From: DAOPJM01 sp964490325
Lineage (GTDB): Bacteria > Bacillota > Clostridia > Christensenellales > CAG-138
DNA: 24,581 bases
Direction: 5' to 3'
Assembly (NCBI GenBank): GCA_964490325.1
Contig: CAZBBX010000032.1
Span: 1-24,581, forward strand
Part shown: positions 7,085-14,952 of the stretch, piece after piece
How positions within the stretch are numbered: the first letter of the stretch is position 1
Layout: the number at the start of each line of letters is the position of its first letter
Notes under the pieces: model-generated
Databases searched by the model: none
The model's input: only the letters and a program-made list of their open reading frames with translations
Told to the model about the DNA's origin: nothing
Program-made: the position numbers and the translations under genes

Positions 7085-10000
7085 ATGAAAAGAGCATTGG
7101 CATTGATCCTTGCTTTTGCAATGGTGTTCTGCCTGATCCCGGCAGTCTCCCTTGCAGCCGGAGGAAATGCGGCGCTGATGAGCACCGTCCCGCAGACGGG
7201 CGATCAGGTCGTCATCTATACCCCCGCATACAGCAAGGCGCTGAACAGCTGCGGAACAGCTGCCAGCTACTACAACGCGGGTTACGACATCACGCCCACC
7301 GATGGGACGATGAGCGCCGTACCTGAGAGCATCATTTGGGACGTCACGCTCAATGCGGACGGCAGCTACTGCTTCAGCCAGGACGGCAAGAAGCTGTCCA
7401 TGGACACGAGCTATTCCAGCACCCCCTACGATAAGGTCAACGACAAGTGGACGCTGGAGACGGCGACGGGCGGTTACTACATCAAAAACGTAGGCCGTGC
7501 GTGCTATCTGGAGTGGTACAACAGCAGCAACTATTACAGCGGCTACTACAACATCGCGGCAGGCAGCGAGGGCATGTTCATCATGCAGTTCTACAAGGTG
7601 GAAGCCGCTGCCGTTGAGGCGGTGGAAGCATCTCCCGCAGGCGGCATCGTCAACGCAGGCGACACCGTCACCCTGACCTGCGCCACCGAAGGCGCCACGA
7701 TCTACTACAAGATCGACGATGGCGCATATGTGGCTTACAGCGCACCTGTTGCCATCACCGCGGCCTGCAAGCTGACGGCGTATGCGGCAGTGGGCGCGGA
7801 CAAGTCCGCCGAGACCAACTGGGAGTACACCCTGACCGCCTCCGACGGCACGATGAGCATCTATCAGGCTCTGAATGCAGGCGCCGTCACGGGCGCGAAG
7901 GTCGTAGGCCAGCTCGTATACCGCTTCGGCAACTATGGTTCGGTCAACTCCGCCGTGCTGCAAAGCTGGAACGGCGAAGAGATCTGCGCGCTGCAGGTCT
8001 ATAACTCTCTGGACAGCTACACCGACGGAACGCCCATCAACCTTGGCGACTGGGTGGTTCTCACGGGTACGCTGGGCGCCTACGGCGGCGTGCAGCAGAT
8101 CCAGTCTCTGACCGACATCAGCGCGGCGACCGCAGCCCAAAAGGGCAAGGATGCGTCCGCAGCGCAGGTGTTCGAGTCCTTGCAGGACGTGTTGGATAAC
8201 TTCGACAGCCTGCTGACCGAGTATGTATACATCAAGAACGTCAAGCTGGGCGAGTACTCCTCCACCGGCACGACGACCGTGACCGATGCGGCGGGGACTG
8301 CCTCCATGGGCATCTATCGCGCAGCGGATTACAGCAAGTGGTTCAAGGCCGGCGATGTGGTCAACATCTACTGCGCCGTGTCCAAGTACAGCAGCACCAA
8401 GCAGCTTCGCAACGGCACCGATGCGGACTATGTCATGACCGCTGCCGACACGGAAGGCCCCGTCATCACTCTGCCCACCTATCTGGACGCGGAAGTTGGC
8501 ATGGACTACACGGTCAACGCGGTGGTCGAGGACTACAGCGCCATCGCTTCCGTATCGCTGACATACGTCTGCGGTACCGTGGGCACCATAGAAATGACGG
8601 CGGGCGATGACGGCTACAGCGCCGTGATCCCGGGCAGCGACATCGTGGGCGGAGGCAGCATTGCCATCACCATTACGGCAATCGACGTGAAAGGCAACAG
8701 CACAACGGTGAGCGGCACCATCAACGTGGTCGATCTGCCGCAGATCACCGCCTATACCCCCGCCAGCAACGAAGCTACGGGCACGAACAAGCGTCCCGTC
8801 ATCTCCGTCACCATTGCCAACGGCGGCGAGAATCCCACCATTGCCATGACGCTCAACGGCGAAGCGATCACGCTTACCAAGCTTGGCAGCGTCTACAGCT
8901 ACACCCCGACAGCCGACATGGCGGACGGCAAGTACACGGCGGCGATCCTAATCACCCGTGCTGACGGCAAGACTGCCGACCTTACATGGAGCTTCACCGT
9001 GGGCGAGGCGACCTACAGCCTGTACTTTGGACAGCTGCACAGCCATACCGCGCAGTATTCCGACGGCACCGGCACCTTGGATCAGGCCTACACCCATGCC
9101 AAGTATGAAGCCGAGCATGTCGACTTCCTGGCGGTCACCGACCACTCCAACTACTTCGACACCTCGTCCAATCTGGGCGACATGACCGACCCCACCAAGG
9201 GCACCAAGACTGCCGACGGCAGCATGACCCTTTGGCAGCAGGCCAGAGCTACGGCCGCGACCTACACGGACGACAGCTTCGTTGCCCTCTACGGCTACGA
9301 AATGACTTGGTCCGGTCAGTACGGCCACATGAACACCTTCAACTCCGTGGGCATCGAGTCCCGCAACAACTCCACCTACGTGGTCAAGAACGGTCCCGGA
9401 CTGGTGGCGTACTATGATCGTCTGGTCGAAGTAGCCAACACCGCGGCTGCCGACGGCGGTTCCAAGACCATCAACCAGTTCAACCATCCCGGCACGACCT
9501 TCGGCACCTTCGAGGACTTTGCGCACTACACCGCGGCCTACGATGAGCTGATTACCATGGTCGAGGTCGGCAACGGCGAGGGCAAGGTCGGCGGTTCCAT
9601 GTACTGGCCGAGCTATGAGTACTACACGCTGGCTCTGGACAAGGGCTGGCATCTTGCGCCTACCAACAACCAGGACAACCATAAGGGCGGTTGGGGCGAC
9701 AGCAACACCTGCCGCGACGTTATCTACACCGATAACTTCACCGAGGAAGGCATTTACCAGGCCATGCGCGACATGACCATGTACTCAACCGAGGACAACG
9801 ATCTGGAGATCATCTATACGCTCAACGGCAACATCATGGGCAGCGTAGAGAACTACGAGCTGGGCACGGAGATTTCCATCGACGTGAGCTTCAACGATCC
9901 GACCGACCGCGTTTCCACCGTGTCCATCATCACCAACGGCGGAACCACGCTTGCCAAGAAGTCCTTCAACAGCAAGAGCGGCAGTTGGAACTACAAGTTC

Positions 10001-12391
10001 ACCCTCTCTGCGGACACCGACTACTCCTACTTCTATATCCGCATCGACGAAGCTGACAGCGACATCGCCGTCACCGCTCCCGTGTGGGTCAAGGATACCA
10101 CCAAGATCGGCATCACCTCTCTGACGAAGGACAACGTTTCCGTTCTGAAGAACGAGGACAACACCTTCACCCTGACGGTCTACAACTACGAGCAGTCTGC
10201 CTACACGGTCGAAAAGGTCGCGTGGATGATCGACGGCGTTGTGAAGTACACCGACAAGACCGCTTACACCGTGGATCCCGAGAGCGAGAATTCCGGCATC
10301 AAGTGGACGTACAAGCCCAATGCGATCGGCTACCAGACCCTCTCCGTTGAGGTGACTGCCAACTACAACGGCACGAGCTACACCTTCACGGCGACTCTGT
10401 CCTTCACGGTGCGCGATGCGTCCGAGATGAAGACCATGCTCATCGATGCGCACCACGTCAACTTCTATGTATCCGGCAACTATGCCGATTCCGACACGGG
10501 CTTCATCGAGCTGGCCGCCGACTACAATGTCAGCGCACGCCATCTGACCGAGGCACTGTCCGATGAAACGCTGGCGGGCTGCGACCTGCTGGTGCTGACC
10601 GTTCCCTACAACGGCAAGGGCGTTGCCATCACGAACTCCCTGTACACCGATGATGAGATCGCCGCTTTGAAGCGCTATGCGGACAAGGGCGGCAACATCA
10701 TCATCACCTCCAAGTCCGACCGCTCCGAACCGGCGGCTGCGGATGAGAAGGCTGCGGTCATCTCCAACGAGCTGCTGGAGGCCGTGGGCGCCAAGGCGCG
10801 TGTGGGCAGCGGCATCGTGGCGGATGTGGTCAACCAGACCAACGAGACCTACCGTCTGCACTTCATCGGCAAGGAGTACTACAACTTCGCAGCGAGCCTC
10901 TGCGACGAGCTGATCGAGAACACCAACCTGCTGTTCTCCGCCTACAACGCGGCGCCCATCATCCTGAACGGCGCGACCCCCGTTGTCAAGGCCTTCCCCA
11001 CCAGCTTCGTAAGCTCCTATGACACCTACTACACCGGTTCTGCTTACAAGCCCAATCCCGAGACCGAGCGCAGCGCAAGCTACTACGCAGCCTGCGGCGA
11101 TCAGACCGATATCGTGGTGCTGGCGCAGGAGACCCTGCCCGGCGGCGGCTTCTGCGTGACGGCAGGCGTTACCTTCTTCTCCACCTTCGAGGTGAAGGTC
11201 GAGGTCGAGAGCGCTTCCACGCTGCAGAACTCCAACTACCAGATCTGCGTCAACCTCTTCAAGATGCTCAATCCTGAGACGGTGACGGCGATCAGCAAGA
11301 TTCATGAGACCAACAAGGAAGGCCTGACCTACACCATCGAGGGTTACGTCACCGCCAACGCCAGCGGACATTCGCAGGAGACCGCCTTCTTCGACTGCAT
11401 CTATGTGCAGGACGAGAGCGGCCGCGGCATCAACGTGTTCCCCGTTGCAGGCAACTATCAGGTCGGCCAGAAGGTGCGCGTCACCGGCATGACCTCCTCC
11501 TACATGGGTGAGATCGAGCTGAACTGCGGCAACGCCTACGGCGGCTATGTGCGCGACATCACCCTGTCCTACGCCGAGCGCGCAGAGCTGGAAGCAGTCG
11601 CCATCACGGTGGCCTCCAGCAAGCAGGACGTGGATCAGTACGTCATCGACGACAGCGCTCTGAACGCCAAGCTGGATGTTCTCAGCGCGGCAAACCGCAT
11701 CGCGTATGTCGAGCCTAACGGCGACGTAAGCGACACGGATGCTCTGATCATCGACAAGGTCACCACAAAGCAGGCCGCTTCCAAGGCCTATGTGGGCAAT
11801 CTGGTCGAGTTCACCGGCAAGGTCACCGCGGTCGAATACGACAGCAACGGCGTCATCGGCGCCATCAAGGTCAGCGACGGCAGCGGCACGGTCATCGTCT
11901 TCATCGATGGATACATCGACTGCGACGAGAACTGCGTCAAGGATCAGTACGGCTACCATGACCTGAGCGCCATCACCGTCGGCTGTGGCGTGACCGTACG
12001 CGGCATCGCGTCCATCGGTCAGAACAGCTACACGAAGGCCGATCAGATCGGCGCTCGTATCCGTGTGCGCGATCGTTCGGACATCCGCCCCTTCGCCTAC
12101 ACCACCGAGCTGGAAAAGGCCATTGCGTATGCGGCAGCCTTCATGGGCAGCGCCAACTACGACAAGTGCTCCGACGAGCTGAAGGAAAAGTGGCAGGCAG
12201 CCTATGATGCGGCGATCGCTGTGATGAACAACGGCAGCCGTACGCAGCTGCAGTGCGACAACGCGGTCACCGCGATCCGCAGCCTGAAGAAGACGGGCGA
12301 ATCCACGCTGATCTACCTGTGGATCGGCATCGGCGTATGGTCCATCTGCGGCCTCGCGTTCGTGCTCATCCGTCGCCGCCGCTTCATCTGA
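7085..12391 (+). CDS. Giant surface-anchored PHP-domain metallohydrolase (CehA/McbA-like)
   Basis: Predicted extracellular protein of 1768 residues. Domains by eye: signal peptide 1-24; beta-rich module about 30-170; chitobiase-C-like module 181-256; OB-fold-like domain 257-450; Ig-like modules 452-645; PHP metal-binding domain about 648-900; further Ig/CARDB-like modules 905-1105; a ThuA/DUF4350-like alpha/beta domain 1116-1395; OB-fold-like domains about 1398-1500 and 1572-1660; FIVAR-like helices 1675-1740; a membrane helix about 1742-1762; and an IRRRRFI tail. Metal-site motifs are HSH (652-654), TDH (685-687), NHPG (His801) and NQDNH (His866), typical of PHP phosphoesterases. OB folds joined to a phosphoesterase suggest an extracellular nucleic-acid or phosphodiester substrate, but this is inference. 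There is no LPXTG motif; anchoring is by the membrane helix. AAC, TAC and GGC codons dominate, consistent with strong expression. Confidence 0.85.
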   Translation: MKRALALILAFAMVFCLIPAVSLAAGGNAALMSTVPQTGDQVVIYTPAYSKALNSCGTAASYYNAGYDITPTDGTMSAVPESIIWDVTLNADGSYCFSQDGKKLSMDTSYSSTPYDKVNDKWTLETATGGYYIKNVGRACYLEWYNSSNYYSGYYNIAAGSEGMFIMQFYKVEAAAVEAVEASPAGGIVNAGDTVTLTCATEGATIYYKIDDGAYVAYSAPVAITAACKLTAYAAVGADKSAETNWEYTLTASDGTMSIYQALNAGAVTGAKVVGQLVYRFGNYGSVNSAVLQSWNGEEICALQVYNSLDSYTDGTPINLGDWVVLTGTLGAYGGVQQIQSLTDISAATAAQKGKDASAAQVFESLQDVLDNFDSLLTEYVYIKNVKLGEYSSTGTTTVTDAAGTASMGIYRAADYSKWFKAGDVVNIYCAVSKYSSTKQLRNGTDADYVMTAADTEGPVITLPTYLDAEVGMDYTVNAVVEDYSAIASVSLTYVCGTVGTIEMTAGDDGYSAVIPGSDIVGGGSIAITITAIDVKGNSTTVSGTINVVDLPQITAYTPASNEATGTNKRPVISVTIANGGENPTIAMTLNGEAITLTKLGSVYSYTPTADMADGKYTAAILITRADGKTADLTWSFTVGEATYSLYFGQLHSHTAQYSDGTGTLDQAYTHAKYEAEHVDFLAVTDHSNYFDTSSNLGDMTDPTKGTKTADGSMTLWQQARATAATYTDDSFVALYGYEMTWSGQYGHMNTFNSVGIESRNNSTYVVKNGPGLVAYYDRLVEVANTAAADGGSKTINQFNHPGTTFGTFEDFAHYTAAYDELITMVEVGNGEGKVGGSMYWPSYEYYTLALDKGWHLAPTNNQDNHKGGWGDSNTCRDVIYTDNFTEEGIYQAMRDMTMYSTEDNDLEIIYTLNGNIMGSVENYELGTEISIDVSFNDPTDRVSTVSIITNGGTTLAKKSFNSKSGSWNYKFTLSADTDYSYFYIRIDEADSDIAVTAPVWVKDTTKIGITSLTKDNVSVLKNEDNTFTLTVYNYEQSAYTVEKVAWMIDGVVKYTDKTAYTVDPESENSGIKWTYKPNAIGYQTLSVEVTANYNGTSYTFTATLSFTVRDASEMKTMLIDAHHVNFYVSGNYADSDTGFIELAADYNVSARHLTEALSDETLAGCDLLVLTVPYNGKGVAITNSLYTDDEIAALKRYADKGGNIIITSKSDRSEPAAADEKAAVISNELLEAVGAKARVGSGIVADVVNQTNETYRLHFIGKEYYNFAASLCDELIENTNLLFSAYNAAPIILNGATPVVKAFPTSFVSSYDTYYTGSAYKPNPETERSASYYAACGDQTDIVVLAQETLPGGGFCVTAGVTFFSTFEVKVEVESASTLQNSNYQICVNLFKMLNPETVTAISKIHETNKEGLTYTIEGYVTANASGHSQETAFFDCIYVQDESGRGINVFPVAGNYQVGQKVRVTGMTSSYMGEIELNCGNAYGGYVRDITLSYAERAELEAVAITVASSKQDVDQYVIDDSALNAKLDVLSAANRIAYVEPNGDVSDTDALIIDKVTTKQAASKAYVGNLVEFTGKVTAVEYDSNGVIGAIKVSDGSGTVIVFIDGYIDCDENCVKDQYGYHDLSAITVGCGVTVRGIASIGQNSYTKADQIGARIRVRDRSDIRPFAYTTELEKAIAYAAAFMGSANYDKCSDELKEKWQAAYDAAIAVMNNGSRTQLQCDNAVTAIRSLKKTGESTLIYLWIGIGVWSICGLAFVLIRRRRFI

Positions 12392-12418
12392 AGCTAAAGC
12401 GATCGAAAGATCCGATAA

Positions 12419-12445
12419 GGGGGGTGCTTCGGCACTCCCCTTTTT
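12419..12445 (+). terminator. Intrinsic terminator of the PHP-domain gene
   Basis: GGGGGGTGC and GCACTCCCC form a 9-bp stem (one G-T pair) closed by a TTCG tetraloop, followed by TTTTT. It lies 28 bp after the TGA. Confidence 0.93.
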
Positions 12446-12522
12446 AGTGCCGTAAAAAGTACGCAGCGTTTGTGGGAAGGGTATTGACACGGACGAATAC
12501 TTCGATACCCACACCGTGGATC

Positions 12523-12795
12523 TGTCATTTGATCCCTCTTAATGGAAATCGCAGGGGCGGATACCATCCGCCCGCCGAATCCCGAGGATAAGTGAACAGT
12601 GAACAGTGAACAGTTCAGGTTGCTTTGCTCCGCAAAGTCACCTTCATTCAGCGTGGCATGCTTGCAGGACACGCTTAACATCATGTTGCGTGAAGCGCGC
12701 AACGCAGCATGGCAGACGGCGGTCTGCCGCATCATGCCGTCAACGGCGGCACATTATTTCCGTCCGCACGGGGGGCGGATGATATCCGCCCCTAC
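12523..12795 (-). repeat. Hairpin-rich dispersed repeat, copy A (most complete)
   Basis: Reverse-oriented relative to the copies at 18091, 19460 and 19727. Read on the minus strand it contains: the GAT/ATC-centred palindrome (12791-12773), the conserved GTGCGGACGGAAAT segment, hairpins equivalent to those of copy D, about four ACTGTTC heptamers (12617-12589), the shared stretch GGGATTCGGCGGGCGGAT, a second palindrome (12573-12555), and a tail ATTTCCATTAAGAGGG shared with copy C. It is bracketed by inverted-repeat palindromes at both ends. No protein is encoded. It fills most of the 523-bp gap between the PHP gene and the NlpC/P60 gene; the rest of that gap holds the two terminators. Confidence 0.85.
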
Positions 12796-12861
12796 AGAGG
12801 AGGGGGAAAGGCGGTTCTGTCCGCAAGGCGGGCGGAAGCGTCGGGCAGCGAATGAGCGGAC

Positions 12862-12895
12862 AAAAAACTCGCGGCGAAAGGCTTCGCCGCGAGTT
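12862..12895 (-). terminator. Intrinsic terminator of the amidohydrolase-psuG-NlpC/P60 operon
   Basis: On the minus strand AACTCGCGGCGAA and TTCGCCGCGAGTT form a perfect 13-bp stem with a 4-nt loop, followed by a T run (T residues opposite 12867-12862). It begins 19 bp after the NlpC/P60 stop codon. Confidence 0.93.
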
Positions 12896-12914
12896 GAGGT
12901 CAAATGTCCCCGCC

Positions 12915-14012
12915 TTAGCCCAAGGGCAAGGCGTAATAGCGGAGGATCCAGCTTCCATAGCTGCCCCAAGCCGCGCACAGCCGCACCCCGCCGTTGCCGG
13001 AGGAGGATTCCAGGTAGTAATCCGTTCCGTTGACCGAACCAAAGTACAGCGCGGAATGGTTGCCCGTCCCTGCGGAGTTTGTCCACAGCAGGACGCTGCC
13101 GGGGCGAACGCCGCTGTAGTAGGGCATGCCGCCCACCGTTGGAATGTCGTACAGCACGCCGTTCTTACGGAACAGACTGATCTGATCGTTGCTGCCTGCG
13201 CAGACGACCCCGCTGCCATAGCCGCAGTCGCGGTAGGCCTGCCTGGTGAACGCGCTGCAGTCCAATTGGCTGTAGGGCGTACCGACATAGCTCAGCCCCG
13301 CTTCCAGCACCTTGCGATAGGGGTCGGCGTCGGACAGCAGGCAAAGGCTTTGATACAGCGCAAGCGCGGTGTTGGCCTGCGCCTCGGTCACACTGCTCGT
13401 GCCGTACAGGCCGATGCAGATGTACTCGTACAGCTGCGTATTGACCGCAGGCGGGGAGATGGGGGAAAGCACCGCAATGGTGATCTTGGCGCTAAAATGA
13501 CTGACGGCGTCCTCCACGCGCAGGGTCGCCGCGCCAATGCTGAGCGCTTGCAGGCTGATGCTCGTGCCGTTCAGCACGGCCGACAGTACCCCGGGCGCAT
13601 CGCAGGAGAGGCTAAGGTCGGTCTCGCCCGAACCCGCCGTCAACACATACAGCGTGGCGGTCTCGCCCACGGTCAGATCAAAGCTGTCCAAGGAAAAGGA
13701 CAGTCCGTCGATCATATCCATCAGCTGCCCGACCTCGCCTGTGATGACGCTCAGGCGCACCGTACAGCGCAGGATCAGCGCCGCGTCCGCAGCGCCCACC
13801 TTGTCGTCGCCGCTCACATCCGCCGCGTACCATGCTTCGCCGCCAAGCTGCTCCAGATCCACCGTATAGCGCAGGATCACCGCCGCGTCATGGGAGTTGA
13901 CCTTACCGTCGCCGCTGCAGTCGCCCAGCAGACGTCCGTCCGCCAAGGCTGTCCCCGCCAGCGGCAACAGCAGAAGGACGGCGAGTATAAGGGCTATACC
14001 GCGTTTGTTCAT
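12915..14012 (-). CDS. Secreted NlpC/P60 cell-wall hydrolase with N-terminal dockerin
   Basis: Secreted protein of 365 residues. Signal peptide 1-24 ends in TALA. Residues 30-85 form a type I dockerin with two calcium loops: D31-S33-D35-N39-D42 and D65-S67-D69-D76, each followed by an AAxILR helix. An Ig/BIG2-like beta domain spans about 100-190. The catalytic NlpC/P60 domain is about 235-365, with Cys252 in LDCSAF and His319 in GNHSALYFG; members cut peptide bonds in peptidoglycan stems, often next to D-amino acids. The dockerin implies docking to a cohesin, on a scaffold or at the cell surface, not seen in this window. ATG 14012 is preferred to GTG 14021 because the GGGGGT ribosome binding site fits it. 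It starts 22 bp after psuG and ends before a strong terminator, so it is the last gene of the operon. Confidence 0.9.
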   Translation of the reverse strand: MNKRGIALILAVLLLLPLAGTALADGRLLGDCSGDGKVNSHDAAVILRYTVDLEQLGGEAWYAADVSGDDKVGAADAALILRCTVRLSVITGEVGQLMDMIDGLSFSLDSFDLTVGETATLYVLTAGSGETDLSLSCDAPGVLSAVLNGTSISLQALSIGAATLRVEDAVSHFSAKITIAVLSPISPPAVNTQLYEYICIGLYGTSSVTEAQANTALALYQSLCLLSDADPYRKVLEAGLSYVGTPYSQLDCSAFTRQAYRDCGYGSGVVCAGSNDQISLFRKNGVLYDIPTVGGMPYYSGVRPGSVLLWTNSAGTGNHSALYFGSVNGTDYYLESSSGNGGVRLCAAWGSYGSWILRYYALPLG

Positions 14013-14034
14013 GCTCCGCACCCCCGTTTTGATT

Positions 14035-14952
14035 TTACAGAGCGCAGGCTATCTGCGCCGCCACCTTTACATTGTTGTAGACCAGCTGTATGTTGCTTGC
14101 CAAGCTCGAACCACCCGTGATGTCCGTGACCGCCTTGAGCAGGAAGGGCGTTACCTCCTTGCCGTGGACGCCCAAGGCCTCCGCCTCGGCGACCGCCTTA
14201 TCGATGGCCGCATTGATCTTCTTTGCGTCCATGGACCACTCGGCGGGGATGGGGTTGGTGACGAGCAGACCGCCCGCATAGCCAAGGTCGCGCTGCGCGT
14301 TCACCGCCGCCGCGACGTCGGCGGGCTCGTCCAAGCGCCAGTTCAGCTTGACGCCGCTCTCGCGGGTGAAGAAGGCGGGCAGCTCGTCCGTGCCGTAGCC
14401 AACGACGGGCACGCCCTTGGTCTCCAGATACTCCATGGTGAGGTTCAGGTCAAGAATGCTCTTTGCCCCTGCGCACACCACGCAGACGGGGGTCTTTGCC
14501 AGCTCCTCTAAGTCGGCGGAGATGTCCATGGTCTTGGTCGCGCCGCGATGCACGCCGCCTATGCCGCCCGTGGCGAACATGCGAATGCCCGCAGCCGCCG
14601 CTACGATCATGGTGGCTGCCACGGTGGTGGCGCCGTCCATGCCCTTGGCGATCAGCAGGGGGATGTCCCTGCGGCTGGCCTTGGTGATCTTCATGCCTTC
14701 GCGGCCCAGATAGTCGATCTGCGCTTCGCTCAGTCCCGCGCAGAGCTTGCCGCCAAGGATGGCGCAGGTCGCGGGGACGGCGCCGTTTTCGCGGCAGACG
14801 CGTTCGCAGTTCAATGCGGTCTCTACGTTCTTGGGATAGGGCATCCCGTGGGAAATGATGGTGCTCTCCAGCGCCACGACGGGCTTGCCCGCCTTGAGCG
14901 CCTGCTCGACTTCGGGGGAACACACTACGTACTTGTTCAGATTCATCTTCAT
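14035..14952 (-). CDS. psuG: Pseudouridine-5'-phosphate glycosidase
   Basis: Enzyme of 305 residues that reversibly splits the C-C glycosidic bond of pseudouridine 5'-phosphate, giving uracil and ribose 5-phosphate. Family blocks are clear: VALESTIISHGMPYP, GATTVAATM, FATGGIGGVHRGA, ISADLEEL, CAGAKSILD. Glu29, Lys91, His135, Asp147 and Lys164 match the E. coli active-site set (Glu31, Lys93, His137, Asp149, and Schiff-base Lys166) at a constant offset of 2; the E. coli numbers are from memory. The ATG at 14952 overlaps the upstream stop as ATGA, implying translational coupling, but AAGGAG is better placed for the in-frame ATG at 14946, which would remove two residues. The usual partner kinase PsuK is not in the window. 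Confidence 0.96.
   Translation of the reverse strand: MKMNLNKYVVCSPEVEQALKAGKPVVALESTIISHGMPYPKNVETALNCERVCRENGAVPATCAILGGKLCAGLSEAQIDYLGREGMKITKASRRDIPLLIAKGMDGATTVAATMIVAAAAGIRMFATGGIGGVHRGATKTMDISADLEELAKTPVCVVCAGAKSILDLNLTMEYLETKGVPVVGYGTDELPAFFTRESGVKLNWRLDEPADVAAAVNAQRDLGYAGGLLVTNPIPAEWSMDAKKINAAIDKAVAEAEALGVHGKEVTPFLLKAVTDITGGSSLASNIQLVYNNVKVAAQIACAL

Noticed and set aside
9785..12514. A 909-codon open frame opposite the giant PHP gene, and similar long antisense frames at 4451-5602 and 16769-18223
   Set aside because: These are shadows of GC-rich codon use in real genes. The translations are Val/Gly/Asp/Arg-rich with no domain, start signal or promoter.
12477..12515. TTGACA at 12484 with a GGGTAT/ATACCC inverted repeat, considered as a promoter or small RNA
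   Set aside because: No -10 box occurs at 16-18 bp and no gene follows; the stem is long-looped and weak.
12852..14120. Open frame antisense to the NlpC/P60 gene
   Set aside because: The opposite strand encodes a complete secreted hydrolase with intact dockerin and catalytic motifs; the antisense product resembles nothing.
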